64,000 nt of DNA from Hymenobacter pini (GTDB taxonomy: Bacteria > Bacteroidota > Bacteroidia > Cytophagales > Hymenobacteraceae): NCBI RefSeq assembly GCF_020421205.1, contig NZ_JAIZZH010000001.1, positions 913,691 through 977,690 on the forward strand. Reading direction: 5' to 3'. Shown piece after piece: positions 49,678 through 56,692 of this stretch. The notes below the pieces were generated by a model. That model saw only the letters and a list, made by a program, of their open reading frames with translations. It ran no database searches and was not told where the DNA came from. Position 1 is the first letter of the stretch. Each line of letters begins with the position of its first letter. A program made the translations under genes and the position numbers.

Positions 49678-49956
49678 CCTCACCCCCCGGCCCCCTCTCC
49701 AGGGGGAGAGGGGGAGCCACGGCGGGCTGGGAGGTAGTAGAAACGCGACACTTCGCGTCTCATCGTTGCTGAGGTTGTCTTGACTGGTTCAGTATCAGTC
49801 GTTCTGGCGGGAGACGCGAAGTGTCGCGTCTCTACACTGTTCGTCCGTTTGTTCAGTACCGGCTGTTCTGGTGGGAGACGCAAGATGTTGCGTCTCTACA
49901 CCGTTCAAATCGTCAGGCTCCCCCTCTCCCCCTGGAGAGGGGGCCGGGGGGTGAGG
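49678..49956. mobile_element. MITE-like element with 41-bp inverted repeats
   Basis: A 41-nt arm at 49678-49718 (CCTCACCCCCCGGCCCCCTC and onward) is the exact reverse complement of 49916-49956. The interior holds two diverged tandem copies of a ~65-nt unit containing GGGAGACGC(G/A)A and GCGTCTCTACAC, themselves palindromic. No ORF. It sits between cysJ and the TonB receptor gene, so the operon transcript would run through it. A partial arm recurs at 60984-61046. Confidence 0.8.
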
Positions 49957-49959
49957 CAC

Positions 49960-51813
49960 CTAATACACATCCTCCAAAAACCGGCGCGACTTCTTGAGCT
50001 GGCGCAGGTACTCGGCGGCGTAGTCGGCGTCGTGGCCGCTTTCCTGCTGAATGATCTGGCGCAAGGCCTGCTGCACGTCATGGGCCATGCGGGATTTGTC
50101 GCCGCACACGTAGAAGTAGGCGCCGTTTTCGAGCTGCTCGTACACGCGGCGGCTCTGTTCTAGCAGGCGGTGCTGCACGTAGAGCTTCTGGGCCTGGTCG
50201 CGGGAGAAGGCCACGTCGAGGCGGTCGAGGGTGCCGCGCTTGAGGTGCTGCTGCCACTCGGTCTGGTACAGGAAGTCGGTGGTGAAGTGGGGGTTGCCGA
50301 ACAGCAGCCAGTTACGGCCGGTGGCGCCGGTTTCGGCCCGCTCCTCCACGAAGGCCCGGAAGGGCGCTACCCCGGTGCCGGGGCCCACCATGATGATGTC
50401 GGTGGCGGCATCCTGCGGCAGCTTGAAATACTCGTTGCGGTCCACCCACACCCGGGCCGTGTCGCCGATGCTGAGGTGGTCGGCCTGGTAGCCGGAGCAG
50501 GCCCCGTGCTTGGCGCGGCCGTGGGTTTCGTAGCGCACGGCCCCCACGGTCAGGTGCACTTCCTCGGGGTGGGCCAGCAATGAGGAGGCAATGGAGTAGG
50601 CCCGGGCCGGCAACGGCCGCAGCACCGCCGCCAGCTGCTGCCCCGACAGCTCCACCGGAAACTCGGTGAGCAAATCGGCCACGTCGCGGCCGTAGAGGTA
50701 GGTGCCCAGCCCAGCCGTATCGGCCAGAATTTCGCGGAGGCGCGGGTGCTGCGGGGCCACGGCGGCGTAGCGCTCCAGCACGTCGCGGGTAATAACCGAC
50801 AGCTCCAGCCGCTCGGTCAGGGCGGTTGTCAGGTCCAACTCGTCGGCTTCGAGGCGCACCGGGGCGGCTTCGGAGAGGCGGGCAGCCTGCAGCACCTCCT
50901 GCACCAGCGCGGGGCGGTTGCGGGGCTGCACCATCAGGGCGTCGCCGGGCTCGTAGGTCAGGCCCGAGTCAGCCAAAGAAAACTCCAAATGGTAGGTTTC
51001 CTTGGTGGAGCCCCGGCCGTTGAGCTGAATCTTTTCCAGCAGTTCCGCCTCAAAGGGGTTGCGGGCGTTGTACTCCACGGCGGCGGGCAGCGGAGCCACT
51101 TCCGGCGCGTAGCCCGCACCCATTACCGCCACTACCGGCGCGGCCACGGCGGCACCAGCCGTTACGGGGGCCGGAGCGGGCTGCAGCTCGGCAATGCGGC
51201 TGAGCACCTGCTCGGCCCACTGGCGGGTTTCGTCCTCGAAGGTTACGTCGCAATCCAGCCGCTCCACGAGGCGGCGGCCTCCCAGCTCGGCCAGGCGTTG
51301 GTCGAACTCGAAGCCGGTCTGGCAGAACTGCAGGTAGCTTTTGTCGCCCAGGGCCAGCACTGCGTACTGGAGGTCGGGCAGCTTGGGGGCGCGGCTGCTG
51401 AGCAGGAACTGGTGCAGCTCCTCGGCCGCAATGGGCGGGTCGCCTTCCCCCTGGGTGCTCACCACCACCAGCAGCAACTGCTCGGTTTTGAGGTCCTTAG
51501 TGGGGTAGTCGTTCATGTCGCGCACCTGCGGCTGCAGGCCCCGGCGGCGGGCCGCCTCGGCCACTAGGCCGGCGGCTTTCTTGCTGTTACCCGTCTGAGA
51601 GCCGAACAGGATGGTGAGCCGACTAGCCGCGGCTGCTTCCGCCACCGCCGGAGCCACGGCCGCAACGGGGGCCACGGCCGTGGCCCCAGCGCGGCCGTAC
51701 AAGTAGCCGCTCAGCCACACCAGCTGTTGGGAGGTGAGGCCCGCCGTCAGCTGCTGCAGTGCCTGGTCGTCGAGGCCAATGGGAAGCGTGGGGGAAGCTG
51801 AAAGAAGAGACAT
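49960..51813 (-). CDS. cysJ: sulfite reductase flavoprotein subunit
   Basis: Protein of 617 residues. The flavodoxin-like FMN domain has FGSQTGNSKKAAGL near 71 and VVSTQGEGDPP near 112. The FAD domain has RAYSIASS near 405 and GACSGYQADHL. The NADPH domain has VGPGTGVAPFRAFVEERAET near 472 and ends LKKSRRFLEDVY. It passes electrons from NADPH through FAD and FMN to CysI. It is separated from cysI by the TonB and DUF2490 genes, an unusual spacing. Confidence 0.95.
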   Translation of the reverse strand: MSLLSASPTLPIGLDDQALQQLTAGLTSQQLVWLSGYLYGRAGATAVAPVAAVAPAVAEAAAASRLTILFGSQTGNSKKAAGLVAEAARRRGLQPQVRDMNDYPTKDLKTEQLLLVVVSTQGEGDPPIAAEELHQFLLSSRAPKLPDLQYAVLALGDKSYLQFCQTGFEFDQRLAELGGRRLVERLDCDVTFEDETRQWAEQVLSRIAELQPAPAPVTAGAAVAAPVVAVMGAGYAPEVAPLPAAVEYNARNPFEAELLEKIQLNGRGSTKETYHLEFSLADSGLTYEPGDALMVQPRNRPALVQEVLQAARLSEAAPVRLEADELDLTTALTERLELSVITRDVLERYAAVAPQHPRLREILADTAGLGTYLYGRDVADLLTEFPVELSGQQLAAVLRPLPARAYSIASSLLAHPEEVHLTVGAVRYETHGRAKHGACSGYQADHLSIGDTARVWVDRNEYFKLPQDAATDIIMVGPGTGVAPFRAFVEERAETGATGRNWLLFGNPHFTTDFLYQTEWQQHLKRGTLDRLDVAFSRDQAQKLYVQHRLLEQSRRVYEQLENGAYFYVCGDKSRMAHDVQQALRQIIQQESGHDADYAAEYLRQLKKSRRFLEDVY

Positions 51814-51836
51814 AGGAGGTTGTGGTTGGGAGGGCG

Positions 51837-52604
51837 TTAGGCTACCGCTGCGTATAGTTCCGGTAGCAGCGCCAGCTTCTCCGGGGTGGCCAGGCGGGTT
51901 ACTTCACCGATGATGATGATGGCCGGAGCACCGATTTCGGCGGCAGCGGTGCGGGCGGGCAGCTCGGCAACCGGGCCGGTTACCAAGCGGGCGTGGGGTA
52001 GGGTGCCGTTCTGGATGATGGCGGCCGGGGTGTCGGCGTGGCCCTGCTCGCAGAAGGCCTGCACAATGCGCGGCAGCTCGCCCAGGCCCATCAGAATGAC
52101 GGTGGTGCCGCGGGCGTCGCGGGCGGCTTCCCGGATGCTGCCGGCCAGTTCGCCGGTGGCGGTGGTAGCCGTAATTACCCGGAATCCTTCGCTCAGGCCC
52201 CGGTGCGTGACGGGAATACCCGCGGCCCCGGCCGCGGCCACCGCGCTGCTGATGCCGGGCACATAGTCCGTGAGCAGGCCGTGGGCTTCAGCGTAGAGCA
52301 TTTCCTCCCGGCCGCGCCCGAACACGAACGGGTCGCCGCCTTTGAGGCGCACCACGTGGCCGTAGCGGCGGGCATAGTCCACAATTAGGGCGTTGATGTC
52401 GTCCTGGGAGTGGCTGCGCATGCCGCGCCGCTTGCCCACGGGTACCAGCACAGCCTCGGGGCGGGCGTGCCCAAGCAGGGCGCGGTTGGCCAGCGCGTCG
52501 TACAAAATCACATCGGCTTCCGACAGCACCCGCGCCCCTTTGAGCGTGAGCAACTCCGGGTCGCCGGGGCCAGCACCCAGTACCGTAAGGCGGGGCGTTT
52601 GCAT
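51837..52604 (-). CDS. cobA: uroporphyrinogen-III C-methyltransferase
   Basis: Protein of 255 residues from ATG 52604. SAM-dependent tetrapyrrole methylase: TVLGAGPGDPELLTLKGARV near 6, VRLKGGDPFVFGRGREE near 93 and YVPGISSAVAAAGAAGIPVT near 120. It makes precorrin-2 for siroheme, the CysI cofactor; the Met8 domain of 42547-44061 finishes the route. It ends 24 bases before cysJ. Confidence 0.95.
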   Translation of the reverse strand: MQTPRLTVLGAGPGDPELLTLKGARVLSEADVILYDALANRALLGHARPEAVLVPVGKRRGMRSHSQDDINALIVDYARRYGHVVRLKGGDPFVFGRGREEMLYAEAHGLLTDYVPGISSAVAAAGAAGIPVTHRGLSEGFRVITATTATGELAGSIREAARDARGTTVILMGLGELPRIVQAFCEQGHADTPAAIIQNGTLPHARLVTGPVAELPARTAAAEIGAPAIIIIGEVTRLATPEKLALLPELYAAVA

Positions 52605-52642
52605 CGGTGAATTAGAGAATGAGTGATTGAGTGAATTGCCGA

Positions 52643-52786
52643 TCATACTGAGCTTGCCGAAGCATCTCTACCGCTTTGCTTGGGCGGTTCAGTAGCCCAG
52701 GGTTTAAACCCTGGGCTATGGAGCGGTTATCGGTGCTGCCATCTGATTAGCCAGAGGTGGAGATGCTTCGGCAAGCTCAGCATGAC
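52643..52786. repeat. compound palindromic repeat upstream of cobA
   Basis: TCATACTGAGCTTGCCGAAG and following GCATCTC at the left pair with GAGATGCTTCGGCAAGCTCA and GCATGA at the right. A perfect 26-bp palindrome built on CCCAGGGTTTAAACCCTGGG lies in the middle at 52693-52718. Non-coding, between cysN and cobA. Confidence 0.88.
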
Positions 52787-52799
52787 GTTCGTCAGCAGC

Positions 52800-54089
52800 C
52801 TAAATTGAAAAGGCTACCGGAGGCGCTACCGGCGCGGTGAAGTACTCGGAGTTGGCGGCTTCTACCAGGCCGGCGGCCAGGGTGTCGCCGGTCAGCTCGT
52901 CTACCAGGATGAAGGAGCCGGTGGTGCGGTTGTCGGTGTAGTTGTCCACGGCCAGGGGCAGGGCGGTTTTGAGGCGCACCCGCACGATGTCGTTCAGCTG
53001 GGCCTGCTCGGTGTGCACCCGGGCGAAGGTCTGCACGTTCACCTTGTAGAGAATGGCCGACACGGCCGCTTTCGAGAGGGCCGAGTGGTGCTGCACCAAC
53101 AGCTTGCGGCCGGGCCACAGGGGCTGCTCGCTCATCCAGCACAGGGTGGCTTCCAGCTCGCGGGTGAGGGCCGGCTCCTCGGGGCCTGCAGGCACCAGGG
53201 CGTCGCCGCGGCTCACGTCCACGTCGTCGCGCAGCCGGATTACCACGGCCTGCGGGGCCGCGGCCGTTTCCACTTCCTGCTGATTTACCTCAATGGCTTC
53301 GATTTCCGATTCCAGGCCCGAGGGCAGCACCCGCACGCGCTGGCCGCGGCGGTACTGGCCGCTCAGAATCTGGCCGGCGTAGCCGCGGTAGTCGGGCAGC
53401 TCGGGCGTCTGGGGCCGAATCACGTACTGCACCTGGAAGCGGGGCGCGGCCTCGGTTTCCTGGGCGCCGGGCACGCTTTCCAGGTGCTGGAGCAGACTGG
53501 GGCCGGTGTACCAGGGCAGGTGCTGAGAAGGCCGCACCACGTTGTCGCCCTGCAAGGCGCTCAGCGGAATGGCCGTGGCGGCGGGCAGGTGGAAGTGGTT
53601 GGTCAGCTCGGCGTAGTCGGTGGCAATGCGGGCAAACACGGCCTCGTCGTAGTTTACCAGGTCCATCTTGTTCACGGCCAGCACAAAGTGCCGGATGCCC
53701 AGCAGCGCGGCAATGAGGGTGTGGCGGCGGGTCTGCTCAATCACGCCCTGGCGGGCATCCACCAGCACAATGGCCAGGTCAGCGTTGCTGGCGCCCGTCA
53801 CCATGTTGCGGGTGTACTGCACGTGGCCGGGTGCATCGGTGATGATGAACTTGCGGCGGGGCGTGGTGAAGTACTTGTAAGCCACGTCGATGGTGATGCC
53901 CTGTTCCCGCTCGGCGCGCAGGCCGTCGGTCAGCAAAGCCAGGTCCACGGTGCCATTAGAAGCCTGCCGCTTCTCCAGCGCCGCCAGCACGTCCAGCGAC
54001 ACCGATTCGGAGTCGTACAGCAGCCGCCCAATCAGGGTGCTCTTGCCGTCGTCCACGCTCCCGCAGGTGATAAATCGAAGTAAGTCCAT
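52800..54089 (-). CDS. cysN: sulfate adenylyltransferase large subunit (GTPase)
   Basis: Protein of 429 residues, with GTPase motifs GSVDDGKSTLIGRLLYD near 11, DAPGHVQYTRNM near 84, NKMD near 140 and SALQGDN near 176, then EF-Tu-like beta barrels. With CysD it activates sulfate to APS using ATP and GTP hydrolysis. No APS kinase (CysC) is fused or adjacent, consistent with direct APS reduction by the CysH of this operon. Confidence 0.95.
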   Translation of the reverse strand: MDLLRFITCGSVDDGKSTLIGRLLYDSESVSLDVLAALEKRQASNGTVDLALLTDGLRAEREQGITIDVAYKYFTTPRRKFIITDAPGHVQYTRNMVTGASNADLAIVLVDARQGVIEQTRRHTLIAALLGIRHFVLAVNKMDLVNYDEAVFARIATDYAELTNHFHLPAATAIPLSALQGDNVVRPSQHLPWYTGPSLLQHLESVPGAQETEAAPRFQVQYVIRPQTPELPDYRGYAGQILSGQYRRGQRVRVLPSGLESEIEAIEVNQQEVETAAAPQAVVIRLRDDVDVSRGDALVPAGPEEPALTRELEATLCWMSEQPLWPGRKLLVQHHSALSKAAVSAILYKVNVQTFARVHTEQAQLNDIVRVRLKTALPLAVDNYTDNRTTGSFILVDELTGDTLAAGLVEAANSEYFTAPVAPPVAFSI

Positions 54090-54097
54090 GATCTTAG

Positions 54098-54217
54098 TGC
54101 TTAGTTGTTAGTGCTTGGTGCTTAGTTTGTTTGGGTGGTTGTTGGCACTTAGTGGGTAGGTTCTTGATGAACCCTTTGTCCGTCACTAAGCACTACCAAC
54201 CAGGCACTAAGCACTAG
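54098..54217. repeat. repeat of TTAGTGCTTAG units between cysD and cysN
   Basis: Left part has TTAGTGCTTAGTTGTTAGTG; right part has the complement CACTAAGCACTA twice. The two halves form an imperfect inverted repeat, and the last cysD codons/stop (TAG at 54214-54216) lie in its right edge. Confidence 0.75.
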
Positions 54218-55122
54218 AAATACCCGTTCCGTTTGCGGTCCTCCATGCCGGCTTCGGAGATGTTGTCGTCGAGGCGGGTGGCGCCCCGCTCGCTCACTTT
54301 GGCCAGCAGCAGGTCCTGAATGATGTCTTCCACGGTGCGGGCATCGCTTTCCACGGCGGCGGTGCAGGTGGAGTCGCCCACGGTGCGGAAGCGCACCTGC
54401 CGGGTCACGATTTCGTCTTCTTCATCCAGCTGCAGGTGCTCGGTGAGGCCCAGCAGCTGGCCCGAGGGCAGCACCACGCAGGTGCGCTCGTGGCCGAAGT
54501 AGATGTCGGGCAGCGGAATGTTTTCGCGCTGGATGTAGCGCCACACGTCCAGCTCCGTCCAGTTGGAAATGGGGAATACGCGCATGTTTTCGCCCTTCTG
54601 GATGCGGCCGTTGTAGATGTTCCAGAGTTCGGGGCGCTGGCGCTTGGGGTCCCACTGGCCAAACTCGTCGCGCACCGAGAAGACGCGTTCCTTGGCCCGG
54701 GCCTTCTCCTCGTCGCGGCGGGCCCCGCCAATGCAGGCGTCGAACTCAAACTCCTCGATTACCTCCAGCAGCGTGTAGGTCTGCAGCGGGTTGCGGCTGG
54801 GATACTTGCCACCCGGCTCGCGCAGGCGCTGCCGCTTGATGGTGTCTTCCACCTTGCGCACCACCAGCTTTTCGCCGAGTTGGTTAGCCAGCTGGTCGCG
54901 GTAGGCCAGCACCTCGGGGAAGTTGTGGCCGGTATCCACGTGCACCAGCGGGAAGGGGAAGCGGCCGGGGCGGAAAGCCTTTTCGGCCAGGCGCGTAAGC
55001 ACAATGGAATCCTTGCCGCCCGAGAACAGCAGGGCCGGCCGCTCAAACTGCCCCGCCACCTCCCGCAGGATGTGGATGGCTTCGGCTTCCAGCCGGTCGA
55101 GGTAATCGAAAGAGGTACTCAT
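54214..55122 (-). CDS. cysD: sulfate adenylyltransferase small subunit
   Basis: Protein of 302 residues. PP-loop ATP pyrophosphatase motif is LLFSGGKDSIVLTRLAEKAF near 30-50; VDTGHNFPEVLAYRD near 63, IGGARRDEEKARAKERVFS near 132 and the C-terminal RKNGYF are also present. It forms the ATP sulfurylase with CysN. The stop codon lies in a repeat; the start is preceded by a single palindrome arm. Confidence 0.95.
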   Translation of the reverse strand: MSTSFDYLDRLEAEAIHILREVAGQFERPALLFSGGKDSIVLTRLAEKAFRPGRFPFPLVHVDTGHNFPEVLAYRDQLANQLGEKLVVRKVEDTIKRQRLREPGGKYPSRNPLQTYTLLEVIEEFEFDACIGGARRDEEKARAKERVFSVRDEFGQWDPKRQRPELWNIYNGRIQKGENMRVFPISNWTELDVWRYIQRENIPLPDIYFGHERTCVVLPSGQLLGLTEHLQLDEEDEIVTRQVRFRTVGDSTCTAAVESDARTVEDIIQDLLLAKVSERGATRLDDNISEAGMEDRKRNGYF

Positions 55123-55149
55123 ATTTGTCTGGATTTTAGCTTTTAATCT

Positions 55150-55250
55150 GTCATCCTGAGCTTGCGAAGGACCTTATCTCGTTTGCACGATGGTCGTTCA
55201 GGGTTTTTAGCCCGCAGAGGACGCAGAGGATTTCGCAGAGGGCGCAGAGG
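55150..55250. repeat. repeat arms between cysH and cysD
   Basis: GTCATCCTGAGCTTGCGAAG (55150-55169) is one unpaired arm of the dispersed palindrome. It is followed by GCCCGCAGAGGACGCAGAGG (55209-55228) and GCAGAGGGCGCAGAGG. The second motif recurs in the opposite orientation at 59650-59695. Confidence 0.8.
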
Positions 55251-55266
55251 TTGTTTTTGCCTCGTG

Positions 55267-56043
55267 CTATCCGGCTGGTACCGGCTCCACCACCGGGTCG
55301 GGGCCGTCGTGGGGGGCGGTGGCGTGCAGGCCGCACTCCTTGGCCGAAAGGTCTTCCCACCACCAGCGGCCGGCCCGGAAATCCTCGCCGGGCCTGATGG
55401 CGCGGGTGCAGGGGGCGCAGCCGATGCTCACGAAGCCCTGCTGGTGCAAGGGGTTAACCGGAATGCCCTCCTGCTGCACGAAGGCCAGCGCCTGCTCCCA
55501 GGTCCAGTCGAACAGCGGGTGGATTTTCACGAGCTGGTGCGCCGCGTCCCACTCCACGGGGTCCATCGTCTGCCGGTTCTGAGATTGTTCGGCCCGGATG
55601 CCGGTGACCCAGGCCCCGCGGCCGGCCAGAGCCCGGTTTAGGGGCTCCACCTTGCGGATGTGGCAGCATTCCTTGCGGTTGTCTACGCTCTCGTAGAACG
55701 AGTTAGGGCCTTTCTGCAGAAGCAAGTTTTCCAGGTCCTCGCGCTGAGGGGCGTACACCGCAATGGGTTTCTGGTACCGGATCAGCGTCTTGTTCCAAGT
55801 GGAATAAGTTTCCTGGAAGTTGCGGCCGGTATCGAGGGTGAATACCTCAATGGGCAGGTCGTGGGCGAAAATCAGGTGGCTGATAATCTGGTCTTCCAGC
55901 CCGAACGAGGTGGAAAAAACGGCCTGACTGGGGAAGGTGTCGGCTACCAGACGCAGCCGCTCCAGGGCGGAGGCGGCCACTACGAGAGGGCGCAGGCGGT
56001 CCAGCTGGGCGTGGACGGCCGGCGCAGCATCAGCTGCAGGCAT
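55267..56043 (-). CDS. cysH: assimilatory APS reductase (CysH family)
   Basis: Protein of 258 residues from ATG 56043 (MPAADAAPAVHAQLDRLRPL). PP-loop-like STSFGLEDQ near 43, DTGRNFQETY near 72, and the 4Fe-4S Cys pairs KECCHI near 126 and GCAPCTR near 209. The CC...CxxC cluster marks reductases that accept APS directly, agreeing with the lack of APS kinase. They reduce APS to sulfite with thioredoxin. A GTG at 56196 would add 51 in-frame residues rich in Cys (see finding). First gene of the operon, behind S-box 2 and leader 2. Confidence 0.92.
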   Translation of the reverse strand: MPAADAAPAVHAQLDRLRPLVVAASALERLRLVADTFPSQAVFSTSFGLEDQIISHLIFAHDLPIEVFTLDTGRNFQETYSTWNKTLIRYQKPIAVYAPQREDLENLLLQKGPNSFYESVDNRKECCHIRKVEPLNRALAGRGAWVTGIRAEQSQNRQTMDPVEWDAAHQLVKIHPLFDWTWEQALAFVQQEGIPVNPLHQQGFVSIGCAPCTRAIRPGEDFRAGRWWWEDLSAKECGLHATAPHDGPDPVVEPVPAG

Positions 56044-56224
56044 GGCAGGAAGAGGGGGAGGAGGAAGCGGCCCGCCTGGGGCGCGGCATTCCGGCCGGAA
56101 GATGGTTCCACAGCAGGTGCCCGGCCGCACGCAGACGGCAGCCAGAAGGCAACAGGCGGAACAGGAATACACGGGGGCGCTACTCCGACGCGGCACCCGC
56201 TAGGGCGTTAGTCGGCCGAAATCA

Positions 56225-56258
56225 GCACCCGAACCAGCAAAAGGGAAGTGGTTCGTGC
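56225..56258 (-). promoter_or_regulatory. hairpin directly after leader peptide 2
   Basis: On the minus strand GCAC-GAACCA pairs with TGGTTC-gg-GTGC, starting at the base after the leader stop codon. A stalled ribosome on the Cys codons would prevent or reshape this helix. No T-run follows, so control would be translational or Rho-linked rather than simple termination. Confidence 0.5.
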
Positions 56259-56357
56259 CTACTTACAACAACAGGGCATCACCATCATCGCACAACAGCC
56301 ATGCTGTACAGCACAGGAGGTAGCGGATGCGGCGGCGAAGTTGAAGAAGCGGTTCAC
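56259..56357 (-). CDS. Cys-rich leader peptide 2
   Basis: GTG at 56357, six bases after riboswitch P1, opens 32 codons ending TAG 56261-56259. It starts MNRFFNFAAASATSCAVQHG and ends CCAMMVMPCCCK: six Cys, with a CC pair and a CCC triplet just before the stop, plus three Met. Same start codon, spacing and architecture as leader 1 at 38270. A probable tRNA-Cys-sensing attenuator for the sulfate operon. Confidence 0.82.
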   Translation of the reverse strand: MNRFFNFAAASATSCAVQHGCCAMMVMPCCCK

Positions 56358-56363
56358 GGTTCG

Positions 56364-56461
56364 TTGTTTTTATATGGTCAGGACTTGGCACCGTTTCGGA
56401 TTTTCCGCTGGTTGCCGGCGCTTCAGGGAGCCTGTCTCTCCACGCCTCTGTATAAAAACAA
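56364..56461 (-). promoter_or_regulatory. SAM-I (S-box) riboswitch
   Basis: P1 strands TTGTTTTTATA/TATAAAAACAA are perfect. The core on the minus strand has GGAGAGACAGGCTCCCTGAAG, CGCCGGCAACC and GGTGCCAAGTCCTGAC. It matches the riboswitch at 38165-38263 closely in P1 and core but differs in helix sequence (compensated). Controls the sulfate operon by SAM. Confidence 0.93.
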
Positions 56462-56489
56462 TCCTTTGTGGGTAAAAGAATTGGTGCCC

Positions 56490-56522
56490 CAAAGGTACGG
56501 GACGAAATTTTACACTTGCAAA
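56490..56522 (-). promoter_or_regulatory. promoter of the sulfate operon leader
   Basis: On the minus strand TTTG (56522-56519) and TACCTTTG (56497-56490) with 21 nt between match the Bacteroidota promoter, as for leader 1. Confidence 0.8.
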
Positions 56523-56593
56523 TTTTTCTTTTTCAGAACGCTCGGGTTAGGAAGCAGAACAGTAGTCAGGAGAGGGGTGAGGCATAAAAAAAC

Positions 56594-56676
56594 GTCATCC
56601 TGAGCTTGCGAAGGACCTTATCACGTCGGCGCAATTCGTTGCAACGTGGTAAGGTCCTTCGCAAGCTCAGGATGAC
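56594..56676. repeat. dispersed palindromic repeat
   Basis: GTCATCCTGAGCTTGCGAAG and GACCTTATCACGT pair with ACGTGGTAAGGTC and CTTCGCAAGCTCAGGATGAC. A near-perfect 33-nt inverted repeat with ~17 nt loop, between the sulfate promoter and the flippase gene. Confidence 0.9.
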
Positions 56677-56692
56677 AGGAGGGTGGAAAACG

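Noticed and set aside
49678..49956. CRISPR array suggested by repeated GGGAGACGC units
   Set aside because: Only two diverged tandem copies, no uniform spacers and no cas genes; the outer 41-bp inverted arms point to a MITE-like element.
52693..52718. Origin or dif-like recombination site at the 26-bp palindrome
   Set aside because: No XerCD-type 11-6-11 layout and no replication genes nearby; it lies inside a dispersed repeat.
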